Assembly: GCF_014356525.2 (NCBI RefSeq)
Contig: NC_052508.1
Coordinates: 42,387,858-42,451,857 of the forward strand
Reading direction: 5' to 3'
DNA length: 64,000 bases
Source: Nilaparvata lugens
Lineage: Eukaryota > Arthropoda > Insecta > Hemiptera > Delphacidae
Within the stretch, counting starts at the first letter, position 1, and every line of letters begins with the position of its first letter. Shown here piece by piece: positions 44,192 through 55,400 of this stretch. The notes under the pieces were generated by a model. It saw only the letters and a list, made by a program, of their open reading frames with translations, did no database searches and had not been told where the DNA came from. A program made the position numbers and the translations under genes.

Positions 44192-45219
44192 ATGAGTTCA
44201 TCATCATCATCAACCTCGTCTTCATTCATCCTCCCAGATAGCCCACCACCACATGAGCATATCCTCAACTACTGGCAACAGTAAGCTGCCCTCGCTGCCA
44301 AGGAGTCTGCTGCTGCACCTGCTCCTGCACCCACTCACCGTGGAACCACCATCGCTGGGGGGGATCATGCTGGGTGACAGTCCAGTTCAACACTTGGCTC
44401 CACCTGCTACCTGGGCACTGCAACATGTGGTGCCAACAACTCTGACCAACAACAACAACATGAAGCAGAAGCAGGGGAAGAGGAGGAGGTTGGTGTTTGA
44501 CGAGCCTGAGGTTAGTGGGGATGAGGACGAGACAATCTTCTCACAAACAAAGGTTAGTCTCAACAAATATTATTAACTTGTATGTGTACAGATTTTTTTA
44601 TAAAACAATCGATCATTGGAAAAAATCTGTACACATACAAGTCTTTGATTATTATTATTTCATAGCGAAGAATTATTGTTTAAAGTGATCGCTTAGGCAT
44701 AAATTATTTGATAGCAAGGAAATATTATTCAAACTGATTAGAGATAGAATTGAATTACAAGATATTATTGTTCAAAGTAATCGCTCATGCATAAATTATT
44801 TGATAGCAGGGGAAATATTATTTGAACTGATTAGAGATACAATTGAATCATGAGATATTATTGTTTAAAGTAATTGCTCATGCATGAAGTATTACTCACT
44901 TTGAGATTGTGTAGTGAATCTATTGATCAAGTTCTCTAGTATGATTTGACGAATCTGATTTGATGATAATCTGAAACAAATAAGACACTAATCAAATATT
45001 TTCCAACAGAAACATGCTGCAATGGAGAACAAGTCATCGCCTGTCCCCCTGATGAAAGAAGTGGAGAGGGCAGAGGAGAATGAGAGGAGGGAGATGGACT
45101 TTGTCCAACTCATCAATCAGCCTGTACCCAAACCCTGGGTGTCACTGAGAGAGTTGAAAGAGGATGCTCCCTACCCCATTATCGGCGCAAGGGAGCATAC
45201 CAATAAACACGGACGATGA
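44192..45219 (+). CDS. Polinton gene with a probable intron, unknown function
   Basis: Exon 1 reads to AAG at 44552 and is followed by GTTAGT; exon 2 starts at 45010 after TTTTCCAACAG. Both boundaries are at codon phase 0, so removal of 44553-45009 (457 bp) would keep one frame through the stop at 45217-45219. Exon 1 has a Ser-rich start at ATG 44192 in another frame (30 codons) and an open frame from ATG 44253, implying one frame change near 44280. It ends with a basic cluster (KQKQGKRRR) and acidic tail (SGDEDE). Exon 2 ends in SLRELKEDAPYPIIGARE, a pattern I recall from nucleic-acid-binding proteins of insect Mavericks. Function not established. Confidence 0.45.
44576..44642. repeat. Perfect 23-bp inverted repeat in the putative intron
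   Basis: ACTTGTATGTGTACAGATTTTTT (arms split as ACTTGTATGTGT and ACAGATTTTTT) pairs exactly with 44620-44642 across a 21-base loop. It lies 24 bp inside the proposed donor site. Confidence 0.85.
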
Positions 45220-45238
45220 GCTATTTTGAAAATCAGCA

Positions 45239-45300
45239 ATGCAGGAAGCAAATCTGTATGTGAGGTATATTAACCACAACAATTTGCTTCCTGCATTAGC
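45239..45300. repeat. Hairpin after the spliced gene
   Basis: AATGCAGGAAGCAAAT pairs with ATTTGCTTCCTGCATT across about 28 bases. Close to the stop codon at 45219; may be a 3' processing or termination structure. Confidence 0.75.
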
Positions 45301-45320
45301 ACGGAAAAAATTGTAGAGTT

Positions 45321-45615
45321 TAACAGAAATTGTAAAAATTTGGTAATGATAGTATCACATAAGTCGGGGAATTGGAGTGATATAAAAATTGTTAATGCTT
45401 AACAAGCAAATAACTCGACGAATTGTAAAAAGTTCAACAAGAATTGTAAAAATTTGGTAATGATAGTATCACATAAGTCGGGGAATTGGAGTGATATAAA
45501 AATTGTTAATGCTTAACAATTTTTATATCACTCCAATTCCCCGACTTATGTGATACTATCATTACGAAATTTTTACAATTCTTGTTGAACTTTTTACAAT
45601 TCGTCGAGTTATTTG
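45321..45615. repeat. 103-bp-arm near-perfect palindrome plus upstream direct copy
   Basis: 45407-45509 and 45513-45615 are reverse complements, with one obvious mismatch and a 3-base loop (TGC). 45321-45405 is a direct copy of the inner part of the left arm. Together they form three related blocks, two direct and one inverted, in the centre of the Polinton right arm. Confidence 0.92.
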
Positions 45616-46101
45616 TTACGAATTGTATAGATGTATGTGTTAAAGTAGTATTAGTAGTGAATAAATTGTGTACATATTTCATAAAAAATTGTTTTCAATT
45701 CTTACCTGTTTACACTTGTTGTTGTTGTTGACAAGTTCACAATGAATAGTAGAAACACAGACAGAAGAATGGTTCACCTTTCATGTCCTTGCACTCTGTT
45801 GCGAATGATATGTAAATAAGCTGAGCTCCCCTTTTATAGTTTGTTGCTAGCATGCATAGAGCCAAACGTCTTCACTACTACACACACACAGACACACACA
45901 CACACACACACATACAGCCAAGCGGCTTTGGTGAGTTGATGCATTGCTCTCTCCCACATCTGTTTTGGCACACGTTCCTACAGATATGGCGGGTGTGATG
46001 ACATCATTTCTCCCTATCAAATTGCGTTCACCTTTTCAGATTTGTTATTTGAAATAATATTCTTATCATTCGAACAATGTTATAAGCACATAGCAATCTG
46101 A

Positions 46102-46137
<36 letters not shown>

Positions 46138-46242
46138 TCATTTCCAACTTGATTGAAAATTAAACCAATTCAATTTTCTTTTGATTAAGTTGGTGTAATG
46201 ATTAATTAATTAATTAACTCCAGTTAATGTTCAACCATTGAG
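45616..46242. other. Polinton intergenic with CA and GT repeats
   Basis: AATAAA-like signal near 45660, a CA run at 45880-45912 and a GT run at 46105-46134, which are mutually complementary. No coding region. Confidence 0.6.
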
Positions 46243-46836
46243 GTGAAAGGTAAGAAAAGGATATGTAGGAGAAAGCAAAGTTCGAGGAAACGAGGTGGAG
46301 GAATCTTGAGTTCAGCGGCAAAAGTTTTTAAGGGTGTGACGGGTTTAGCAGGTAATGTGACATCCACTATTCTAAATAAGCTCATTGAATATCAACAAAA
46401 TGAAATTCACATTCCTGGCTATCAGTATTGCGGGCCAGGCACCAAGGTTAATGAAAGGTTAAAGAGAGGTGATCAAGGTATAAATTCATTAGATAGAGCC
46501 TGTAAGGTAGATGATATAGTGTATACACAGAATAGCGATAATAAAACTCGAGCGATAGCTGACAGAGCTCTAGCAAACGCAGCATGGGACATATTCAAAA
46601 ATCCACAAACACCCCTTGCCGAGAAAGCACTTAGCTATCTTGTTACAAACATCATGAAAGCTAAAGCAGCATTTGGTGGGTCTTTGAGAAAGAAGAAGAA
46701 GAAGAGGAAGAATGAGAGGAGAAGTTATAGTAATGATATTAGACGCAAAGCTATAGCTCAGTTGAAAGAGCATATTGCAGGAAAAGGGTATTTTTTGAAA
46801 CCTCTTCCTAAAATAACTAGTGGGGGAGAGTTTTAA
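46243..46836 (+). CDS. Polinton phospholipase-A2-like protein
   Basis: About 197 codons, TAA stop at 46834. The frame has no ATG near its start (opens at 46228); GTG at 46243 is used here as a landmark only. Basic N-terminus (KGKKRICRRKQSSRKR), a hydrophobic segment at residues 20-48, then a PLA2-like domain at about 55-118: HIPGYQYCGPGT, RLKRGD, LDRAC. The usual catalytic His-Asp pair reads Asp-Asp (residues 90-91, GATGAT at 46510). A Lys-rich cluster follows at about 150-160. In parvoviruses and adintovirus-like elements this domain helps virions cross membranes. Without the His it is unlikely to be catalytic. Confidence 0.75.
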   Translation: MKGKKRICRRKQSSRKRGGGILSSAAKVFKGVTGLAGNVTSTILNKLIEYQQNEIHIPGYQYCGPGTKVNERLKRGDQGINSLDRACKVDDIVYTQNSDNKTRAIADRALANAAWDIFKNPQTPLAEKALSYLVTNIMKAKAAFGGSLRKKKKKRKNERRSYSNDIRRKAIAQLKEHIAGKGYFLKPLPKITSGGEF

Positions 46837-46945
46837 TTCCACCCTCTTTACCACCACCATCATCATATGGAGTGAGTTTATTCCCCCAAAAACAAGTTAA
46901 GAAACGTAGAACAACAAAGGAGAGTAGGAAGAAGAAGAAGAAGAC

Positions 46946-47308
46946 ATGAATATTGAAGGAGAATTGAGTAATTATGATTTGATTGATTGGTCGAAATTAT
47001 TACAGATTCGACTAAGAGGTATATATATGCTAGATGCATTACCCAAAAAAATTCTAAAAAACGAGAATGGCATTGTGAATTCAGCGAGGGAAAGCGAGGA
47101 TGGCACACATTGGGTTGCATATAAAAAAGTCGGCTCTAATGTTTGGTATTCTGATCCAATTGGAAATTTACAACCACCATACAAATTGGACAAATATTGG
47201 AAAAAAGAAATTGGAGTGAATATATTTTTTAATGTAGAGCACATGCAACCATTAAATAGTGATTTTTGTGGTCATCTTATGTTATTGTTTCTTGCAAATC
47301 AGTTGTAA
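46946..47308 (+). CDS. Polinton adenain-like cysteine protease
   Basis: 120 codons, ATG start, intact. Catalytic set in the order of adenovirus protease: His55 in THW, Asp70 in YSDPIG, Gln101 in EHMQP and Cys108 in FCGH. The family (Ulp1/C5) matures capsid proteins in adenoviruses, virophages and Polintons. It lies 109 bp after the PLA2-like gene and just before the penton gene, the usual order. Somewhat short compared with typical 130-200 residue members, but all catalytic residues are present. Confidence 0.85.
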   Translation: MNIEGELSNYDLIDWSKLLQIRLRGIYMLDALPKKILKNENGIVNSARESEDGTHWVAYKKVGSNVWYSDPIGNLQPPYKLDKYWKKEIGVNIFFNVEHMQPLNSDFCGHLMLLFLANQL

Positions 47309-47339
47309 TTAAGTGTTTGTGCTGAACATACATTACAAG

Positions 47340-48031
47340 ATGGTTGCTATTACATTAAGATTTAACACAAGTAACCTCTACGAACATTTACAAGAAATTA
47401 TAGAATTGGATAAAAATCATGAATGGAAGATTAGATTGATTGATTTTTGTAGTTACAATAGTATTGCAAACGTTAACAAAGGACAAATTCCAGCTTCAAA
47501 TATGGTGATAGATTAATTGAGCTGGATATGAGTGCATATGAAGTTGAGGATATTATTAAATCTCTAAAGAATGAATTGAATATTGATGAGGAGAAGAATA
47601 AACTTATTATATGTGCAAACACGAATACTATGAAGATTGAAATTCATTCTGATAAAGCTATTGATTTAACACATACTGATTCAATTGGTAAGATACTTGG
47701 TTTTGATAATGTTGTTTTGCAAGCAAATAAATGGCATTATTCCCAGCATTTGGTTAACATAACAAGCATTGGTAGTATTGTACTCGAGTGTAATTTAGCA
47801 TGTGGTAGTTACTCTGACGGAAAACAAAAACATATAATCTATGAGTTTTTGCCAAAGGTTCCTAGTGGTTATTTAATAAACGACGTACCATCACCGATTA
47901 TTTATGTACCTTTGAATACGCATCGAATTCAAACTATTAATGTAAAGGTAACAGACCAGAACGGATCGTTTATTGATTTCCATGGAGATACAATTACAAT
48001 TAGGTTGCACATACGTGAAAAACAAAAGTAA
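47340..48031 (+). pseudogene. Polinton penton (minor capsid) protein, one frameshift
   Basis: The first part, from ATG 47340 to TAA 47514, and the second, 47528-48031 (167 codons), are in different frames; one indel near 47500 separates them. C-terminal blocks such as YEFLPKVPSGYLIND, PIIYVPL and DFHGDTITIRLH match the single-jelly-roll penton proteins of Polintons. It would form the pentameric vertices of an icosahedral shell together with the adjacent major capsid protein. Apart from the single frame break it is well preserved. Confidence 0.8.
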
Positions 48032-48085
48032 ACGTAATGGGATATCTTGTTTTCAATCCACATTCAAATAAGATGTTTACGCACA

Positions 48086-49767
48086 ATGTCATTGGAGACT
48101 AACGTGAGAGCATCAACACCTAAAAACACACATGCTTTGTCGGCTAAAAGTGTGAGAATATTAGAAAAGTTAGGTTTTATAGTTGATTGGTGGAATGTTA
48201 GGAGGAGGAGCCGCAATTAGTGAAATTCTGGACGTGGAGACAGAGCTTCAGTTTTATAATGATATAACACAAGACTTAGGGGTGAATTAATTTAAAATTA
48301 TTTAATTATTTTAATTTTAAATTATTAATACAATATTTTTCAGTTATTAGTGATGATTCAGTGAAGTATTCATATTCAATTTGTTTTTCAACTTTCCTAA
48401 ATTCTAAATTTCTAGTTTATAATAATATTTTGGACTCAAAATTGGACAAAAATCATAAAGTATAAACATAACCTATTTTTCGACAATGTCTATCTAAATT
48501 TGGGAAAGGAACAGTTTTGGGCTTTAAGCCTGTTATTCCTTTCCCAATCATTCATAGTTGAGAATGATATTGTAACCTATGTATAAATGTATAAATGAAT
48601 AACCAAATTCCATTTTCACACTCATACAGTTCATTCGGGACAAGAAATAAAAAACTCTGACGAGGCACGTATTGGCATAAATTCTTTAGATGTCTATTCT
48701 TTACCTTGCAAATCATTTATATTTATTGAGGGAACAGTTAGCTGTACAAAACCGGGAACAGACCCGGCTGGACCACCAGTTGCAGCAGACTATAAATCAA
48801 GCAGTAACGTAATCGGCAACCTTTTTGATGAAATACGATATGAATTAGCAGGTCAGCAAATTTCTAAATCAAGATTGATTGGATTAACATCCACAATTAA
48901 AGCTATACTAGTGAAGAATACGCTCGATAAAAACACATATCACTTGGCTGGTTTTGACAGAGCAGGATATGCGCTAACAGATAATAAATTCACTTTTTGT
49001 GTACCGCTGAAATTAATCCTCCCGTTTTTTGAAGATTTTCAAAGGATAATTTTAAATTTGAAACAGGAACTCGACTTATTGAGGTCATCGACAGACCTGA
49101 ATTGTGTTGAGTCCATAACTGGAAGAAGCATTAGTGTGAAAATTACAAAACTGCAATGGAAATGCCCTACATAACTTTAGAAGATCACGTAAGACTGAAA
49201 TTTTTGAGACTGCTCGATGCTGACACTCCACTGGAATTAGGTTTCCATCATTGGGAAATTTGTCAATTACCAAATTTGCAAAATTCACTCAACCATTCTT
49301 GGGCAGTCCGCACCACATCGATTTTTGATAGTCCAAAATACGTTATAATTGCATTTCGAACCGATCGTAAGAATAAAATTAAAAAATCAATATCTAATTT
49401 CGATAGCTGTGGTATTTACAATGTTAAAGTATATTTGAACAGCGAGTATCATCCATATGAGAATCTGCTAGGTAGAAAGGAACTATTATACAGGATGTTT
49501 TTGGATTTCACTCCCTCGTATTATAATCATTCAATCAATAGCGAACTCGGAACAGAAATCGACTTTAAGTTGCTTTGTGATTCAACACCGCTGGTTGTTG
49601 TGGATTGCTCATACCAAACAAGTCATTTGAAATCTTCGACAGATGTTCGTATTGGAATGGAATTTAATACTGCAGTATCTGCAAATACTTCCTCTTATTG
49701 TGTTTTAATTAGCGATCGTGTGATGGAGTACACACCTCTGATGAGCATGGTGAAAGAAGTTCAGTAA
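48086..49767 (+). pseudogene. Polinton major capsid protein, interrupted
   Basis: N-terminal part from ATG 48086 (ALSAKSVRILEKLGF) with a frame change near 48190 leading to AISEILDVETELQFYNDI. Insertion of a short dispersed repeat at about 48290-48610. Then the double-jelly-roll body: NSDEARIGINSLDVYSLPC near 48655, IGNLFDEIRYELAGQQI near 48820. A +1 shift near 49155 leads into 49156-49767 (KYVIIAFRTDR, YNVKVYLNSEYHPY). These blocks are those of the Polinton/adintovirus hexon-like capsid protein. About 460 codons without the insertion. Clearly broken by the insertion and at least two shifts. Confidence 0.85.
48290..48610 (+). mobile_element. Short dispersed repeat, copy 2, inside the capsid gene
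   Basis: 48380-48605 resembles 5000-5220 (GGACTCAAAATTGGAC, ATAACCTA, GGAACAGTTTTGGGC, CCTGTTATTCC, CCCAATCATT) and ends in AATGTATAAATGAATAA. The capsid reading resumes just after it. Left edge uncertain; no clean target duplication found. Confidence 0.65.
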
Positions 49768-49867
49768 TTTTATTGATAGAGTGCACTGCATGCAATATTA
49801 TATAAGGTGTGCACCCTGACAAATTTGGTTCATTATCAGTTTCACCTTTGAACAGGTAACATCTAAA

Positions 49868-50809
49868 ATGTCCTATTCTTTATGTTCTGATATTTTGGAG
49901 AATAAGAACAAAGTGCAAACTCAGTCTATTGGTATCCAGTGCGATCTTGATTCTGATAGTCACTATTATGAGCCAAGGCGCAGTACACCGATCCAGAGGC
50001 CACAGGAGGTGGAGGAGCAGAAACGGGAGGAGAAGGAGAAAGACGGAGAATTCGATGAGTCTCCCGAACAGAAAGAAGTGGACAAGCAAGCGAGTACGAA
50101 AATTGCTACAGTTGATCTTCACTGGTTTAAACAAGATTGTAATCAAATTACTGTAGAAGAACTTGCCATAATTGATCAGTTTAATAATAATATTGTATTC
50201 CATTTCAAATCGCCATTTGCAAAGACAGAATTGAGTGCAAAATTGTATAATGATGTAACATGGTTAGAATGTCACTATCATAAAATAAAATAGGAAGATG
50301 GAGATTTAGAATACACTGACTCATTAATATGTGATTACCTTGTAGGTTATGAAAAAATTTTCACAGAAGGAACTGAGAAAGCAAAGTTTTCAAGAAGATT
50401 GCATACTAATGTTCAATGTATACCAGAGGATTTTGCAAAACCCGATTTCAGCTTTTTCACTAGTTCATGGTGTTATGCTGTGTGTAACATTCATAAAAAT
50501 AGACCAGATGGACGTTGTGCTTTGTTCAGTGCTCAACATTATAATTCTTTGTTGTTTAAAAATATGTATCAAACAAATAATTTCATGTGTGAAAACAATC
50601 GAATGCAAAGTATGAAAATGGCCGCGATGTACACGAATTTGCAGAAAAAAAACTTTGCTCGTTATGGATTCTTCTACAATGGGAAAGAGATTCAGTGTGC
50701 TTATTGCATGCATGCATTGATACTGCATAAAGCACGTACATGTTGCCTGTCTACAATCAATGAAGAAAGACCGCTTAATTACTCTATAATAGTGCCAGCC
50801 TACACATAG
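49868..50809 (+). pseudogene. Polinton Cys-rich gene near the right end, one stop
   Basis: 314 codons, ATG start, with a single in-frame TAG at 50291-50293; the frame is open on both sides. Residues about 40-80 are highly charged (EEQKREEKEKDGEFDE). The C-terminal half has Cys/His pairs: SSWCYAVCNIH, then NFARYGFFYNG and IQCAYCMHALILH. The last block resembles the core of a BIR domain (GF-x-Y-x-G, C-x2-C) and also the C-terminal part of the BIR gene at 43.3 kb (FAR, then QCVYC). It may be a diverged relative of that gene. No firm family assignment. Confidence 0.6.
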
Positions 50810-50828
50810 TTTTGTTCATTCGCTTATC

Positions 50829-51455
50829 ATGGATCTGAGAAAGTGGTCGGCTGCTGACAACGAGTTGGGAGTGAGGTTAAAAAACTGTATTGATTGGTAT
50901 GATGAATGTGAAAGTGCAATTAGGAAATCAACTCGTAAAAATTATAGTTTGGCGAAACAATTAAAAGACATTTTTCTAAGCACGGTTAATTTAAATGACA
51001 TAAGAGACTATCTATGTTATTATCGTCCTCATAATTTGTGTATAGATAAGTTAATCAAAATTGAAGATGAAATTATGAACAGAGGGGCGTTAACATGCAG
51101 TGTTATGGTTTTTCAAAATTCAAAAAATTAACTTGTCTCTTGATGGCAATTTCATTTAATGAATTTGATTCAATTGCAAAGAATATTAAATTTTTAACAG
51201 GATGTCAAGATGCTGATTTACTGTTAACAAAAACAGGAAATTTATTTATTTATCTATTTGTGGATACAATATTACAAATCATATAATGTGCACTCTCCAA
51301 TTTTATCTGAGATATTCGAATTACTCGATATACTAGACAGTGGACATCTACATTATGATTGTACAAATGATTCACCATTATCTGTTGTTAAAAATTCCGA
51401 TGAACTTTGGAAATGCTTGTACAATATTGCAGATAAAAAATGTGAAAGAGCTTAG
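50829..51455 (+). pseudogene. Polinton right-end gene, unknown, two frame changes
   Basis: 50829-51131 (100 codons, ATG start) continues in another frame at about 51100-51280 (TCLLMAISFNEFDSIAKNIKFLTG) and returns to the first frame at about 51258-51455 (EIFELLDILDSGHLHYDC). Two compensating indels would restore about 208 codons. Predicted mainly helical with one hydrophobic helix in the middle. I do not recognise it. A Bcl-2-like fold is conceivable for a helical accessory protein in such an element, but no BH motif can be shown. Confidence 0.5.
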
Positions 51456-51830
51456 ATCATTGACCTCTCTGTAGAGATATGGATTCACTTTAATCTGAGA
51501 GTATAGCATTAGATGTGAGAGAGAGAGGGAATTTCTTAATTCACTTTGATCTGTCAGTATAGCATTAGATGTAGAGAGAGAGATAGGGAATTTCTCAATT
51601 CACTTTAATCTGACAGTATAGCATTAGATGTAGAGAGAGAGAGAGGGAATTTTTCCTTCAAAGGGAAATTATTTTTTCCCTCACACAATATCCACCCCCC
51701 TCATCAATACTGGGGAAGGGGAGGGAAAATCTAGTTGAGAGAGAGATATCTCTCTCTCCTTCTTCATCCCCCTCGTCCTCACTGGGAGAGGGGGAGAGAG
51801 ATTAGATTAGATTAGATTAGATTAGATTAG

Positions 51831-52356
51831 AGAGATTGATTGATTGAGTACTTTATTTATGTAGATTACAATATATACTGTCTTATACACTTATATACAA
51901 AAGCTTACAATACAGCAAAATTATAGATGAATTTACATGATATAGACTAAGAAAATAATTATTGAACTGTATATGATATGAAAAAGCAATTTGTAATATA
52001 ATAACTATAGATATTAATTATATTGTTATGCATCTACATAAATTGGCGGAGCTTTGGACATATCAATGTCCATTCTTCGGAAAGAATATTAAAAATATCC
52101 TCCCCACTAACTCTCTACCAAAACGTTAATTTCATTATTTAAACTAAGGATTTATTTATTAATGGAAATATTGTAAAAGTTTTAATTAATATGAATATTT
52201 AAGAGAAAAAAAACAGAAAATTGATAAAGTGAAATAATTATATAGGTAGATAAGATCAAATAATTGATTAATAAAATGAAGTTGGCTGAAAGTAGATCAG
52301 GGTAATCAACTTTCAGTAATATACAGCAGTATGCAGTGGATAATTGAAATAACATG

Positions 52357-52420
<64 letters not shown>

Positions 52421-55400
52421 TCATTCTATAACAAGTTTAAAGGTTTGTATTTGTGGGATGGGTAGGGGATGGTTGTCATGTGATCATTCTAGGGCTGGAC
52501 AGTTTCAGTCATTTGTTCCAAAAGATGTTTTTTTTAAAGTCAGGATAAAGCTCGCTCTGCTCTCGATGGACCTGATAGAAACAGGAAGTGCATTCCAAGC
52601 ACGACAGGCACAGACTAAGAAGGATTTTGTGAAAATAGTAGTTCGATGATTGGGTATCCTTAAAGTACTTTCTCCGGTTCTAGTTTGTGAAGCATCTATC
52701 CTCCTACCTCCAGAGACAAATTTGAAATCATCTTTAAAATAGTTCGGATTACCGTATTTCAAGATCTCTCTAACAAGCTTGACTATTCGAAAAAGCCTTT
52801 GATTGGGAAGCTTCAATGTTGAACTGGCAATGTGGGCTGGGGTGATATGATTGGGGCGTTGGAGAGAGTAGACGAAACGTAGACAATAATTTTGGCAATG
52901 CTGTAGTTTATCATTCAGAGTGACTTGCATATCGTTAAGAACAGAATTACAATACATTAAATGTGGGAAGATGAGAGATTGAACCAATAATAATTTAATG
53001 TTTCTAGGGAGAATATTGTGCATTTTCTTCAATGCATGTATGGCTGAGAATACCTTTTTACAAGTTTTGTTCACTTGTTCTGACCAGTCAAGAGTATTAT
53101 TCATAATAATGCCTAAATTTTTAACTGAGCTACAGTAAGGAATGTCATTACCATCTTCACTAATTCTGTGAATCGATTCAAGTTCAATATTGTTTATAAG
53201 ACAAGAATATCCAATTATAATGGGTTGTGTTTTGATGGGATTAAGCTTAAGGACATTTTTCTTTGTCCATTCCACTATCGAATTGATATCCTGATTCATT
53301 ATTCCAACTGTTTCATTAATCTTTGTTATGGGACAGCTTAAATAGATTTGATGGTCGTCTGCATAAGTATGGAAACTGGAGAATTTGATAATGGAAGAAA
53401 GGTCATTAGCATACAAAGTAAAGAGGAGAGGGCCTAAAATTGAACCTTGTGGTACTCCATGCATAACGTTTTTCCAAGTAGACTTTTTGTCACTGACAGA
53501 TACACATTGTTTCCTACCTAATAGATAGGATTTAAACCAAACTAACGAGTTGTGACTGAAACCAAGAATAGCCAACTTATTCAGAAGGACTGTATGATCA
53601 ACAGTATCAAATGCTTTAGGAAAATCAAATAGGGTGAGGATGGTGCATTTTCTTTGGTCCATAGCTAACCTTATATCATCAGTGACACGAAGCAGAGCTG
53701 TTTCAGTTGAATGGAATTTTCTAAAGCCTGATTGAAAGTTATGAAGCTTACTATTGTTGTCTAGAAACTTTACAACTTGAGCATGAATGAGTCTTTCTAG
53801 CACTTTGGACAATGCAGGTAAAATACTGATTGGTCTAAAATCCTCAACTTTATTGGGTGATGGAACTTTATTTAGAGGGCAAACCAGAGCAAACTTCCAG
53901 TTTTCAGGGAAAATGCCTTCTTCAAGTGACTTGTTGAAAATGTATGTAATGGTTGGTAAAACAGCAAATAACATCTTCTTTATAAATTAAATAGGAATTT
54001 TGTCTACACCCATAGCATTACTATGAATACGTTGAATTGCTCTGAAAGTGTCTTCTTCTGAGATTGGATGGAAATGAAATTGATCAGTGATTGGTAAATC
54101 TAAGTTTGTAACCTGCTTTTCAAGATCATCGTTATGATTAGCAATGACAACTTTGTCGCATTGGTTAGAGTGTGGAATGAAATGGTCATTTATATTGTTC
54201 AATGGTAAGTCTATTTGTGGATTCGGTTTCTGTTTGCCAAGCCCGAATTCTTTTATTCCCTGCCAAAGTGATTTAGAGTCTTGTCTATTGTTTGTCATAA
54301 ATGAATTCAAGTACCTAATCTTTGAGTTCCGTAATTCCTGTTTAACTCTATTTCTAAGGCTCCTATACTCTATCAAACTGTCCAAGTCAGATGTCTTTCT
54401 AAATTTTCTATGTGCTTTGTCTCTACGTCCCATCATCTTAAGTATGTCTTCAGTCATCCACGGTACTCGTCGTTTTCTATTAATCCTCCTTGTCACATAA
54501 GGTGCATGTTTGTCATACAAAGTCAAAGTCCAATTCTCGAAAGTCTTGACCATGTCATCAATTGAGGATAATGCTTCAATTTGATGCCATGGAGTCTGAG
54601 CCACATCAGTTAGGAAGGCAGCTTCATCAAAGTTTTTGAAGTCTCTATAAGTGATAATTTTCTGTTCTGGCTTAGGTATCTTATGGGAAAGTACACAGTA
54701 GATCAAATCATGTCCAGAAATAGCTGGGACTGGGATTTGGCCTGCTTGAACAACCTCGTTAGGATCACTAACAATGAGAAGGTCAATGAGTGTGTCAGAT
54801 ACATTAGTATGATGAGTTGGATCGAGAGGTAAAATGTTTAGGCATTGGAAAATAGTAGTCAGTTGAAAGTAGTCAAAGTTACGATTTTCCATGTACAAGT
54901 CGGTGTTCATATCCCCCGTAACTAGTATATGGCTATAACAAGGCATAAGAGAAAGCAAGGCACTTTCGAAATCTGTAAAATGACCTATTTTTGGTGGGCG
55001 ATAACAGATACCAATGAGTAATTTATCAGTACTAGATAAGGATAATTCAAGTAGCATAAACTCTGGTCTGGAACAATACTCTTGTTTAGATGTGATTAAA
55101 GCATTTGTTTTGATACCATCTTTCACATAAATTGCTACACCCCCACAAGCTTTATTTAATCTATCATTCCGAAGAAGATTATATCCAGGTAATGCAACAA
55201 AATTTGATGAAATACTAGGCTTCAAAAATGATTCGGAAATTCCAAATATATTTAAGTCCTGAAAATGGAAGATTGCTCTGAGTTCATCAATATGGCAGCT
55301 GAGGGATTGGACGTTAAGGTAAGCAGCCTTGAAAAGTTTTTTGGAAGAGTGAAGCTTATTTGCTAGAAACATACCTGTGTCATTATTACTATTATTGAAA

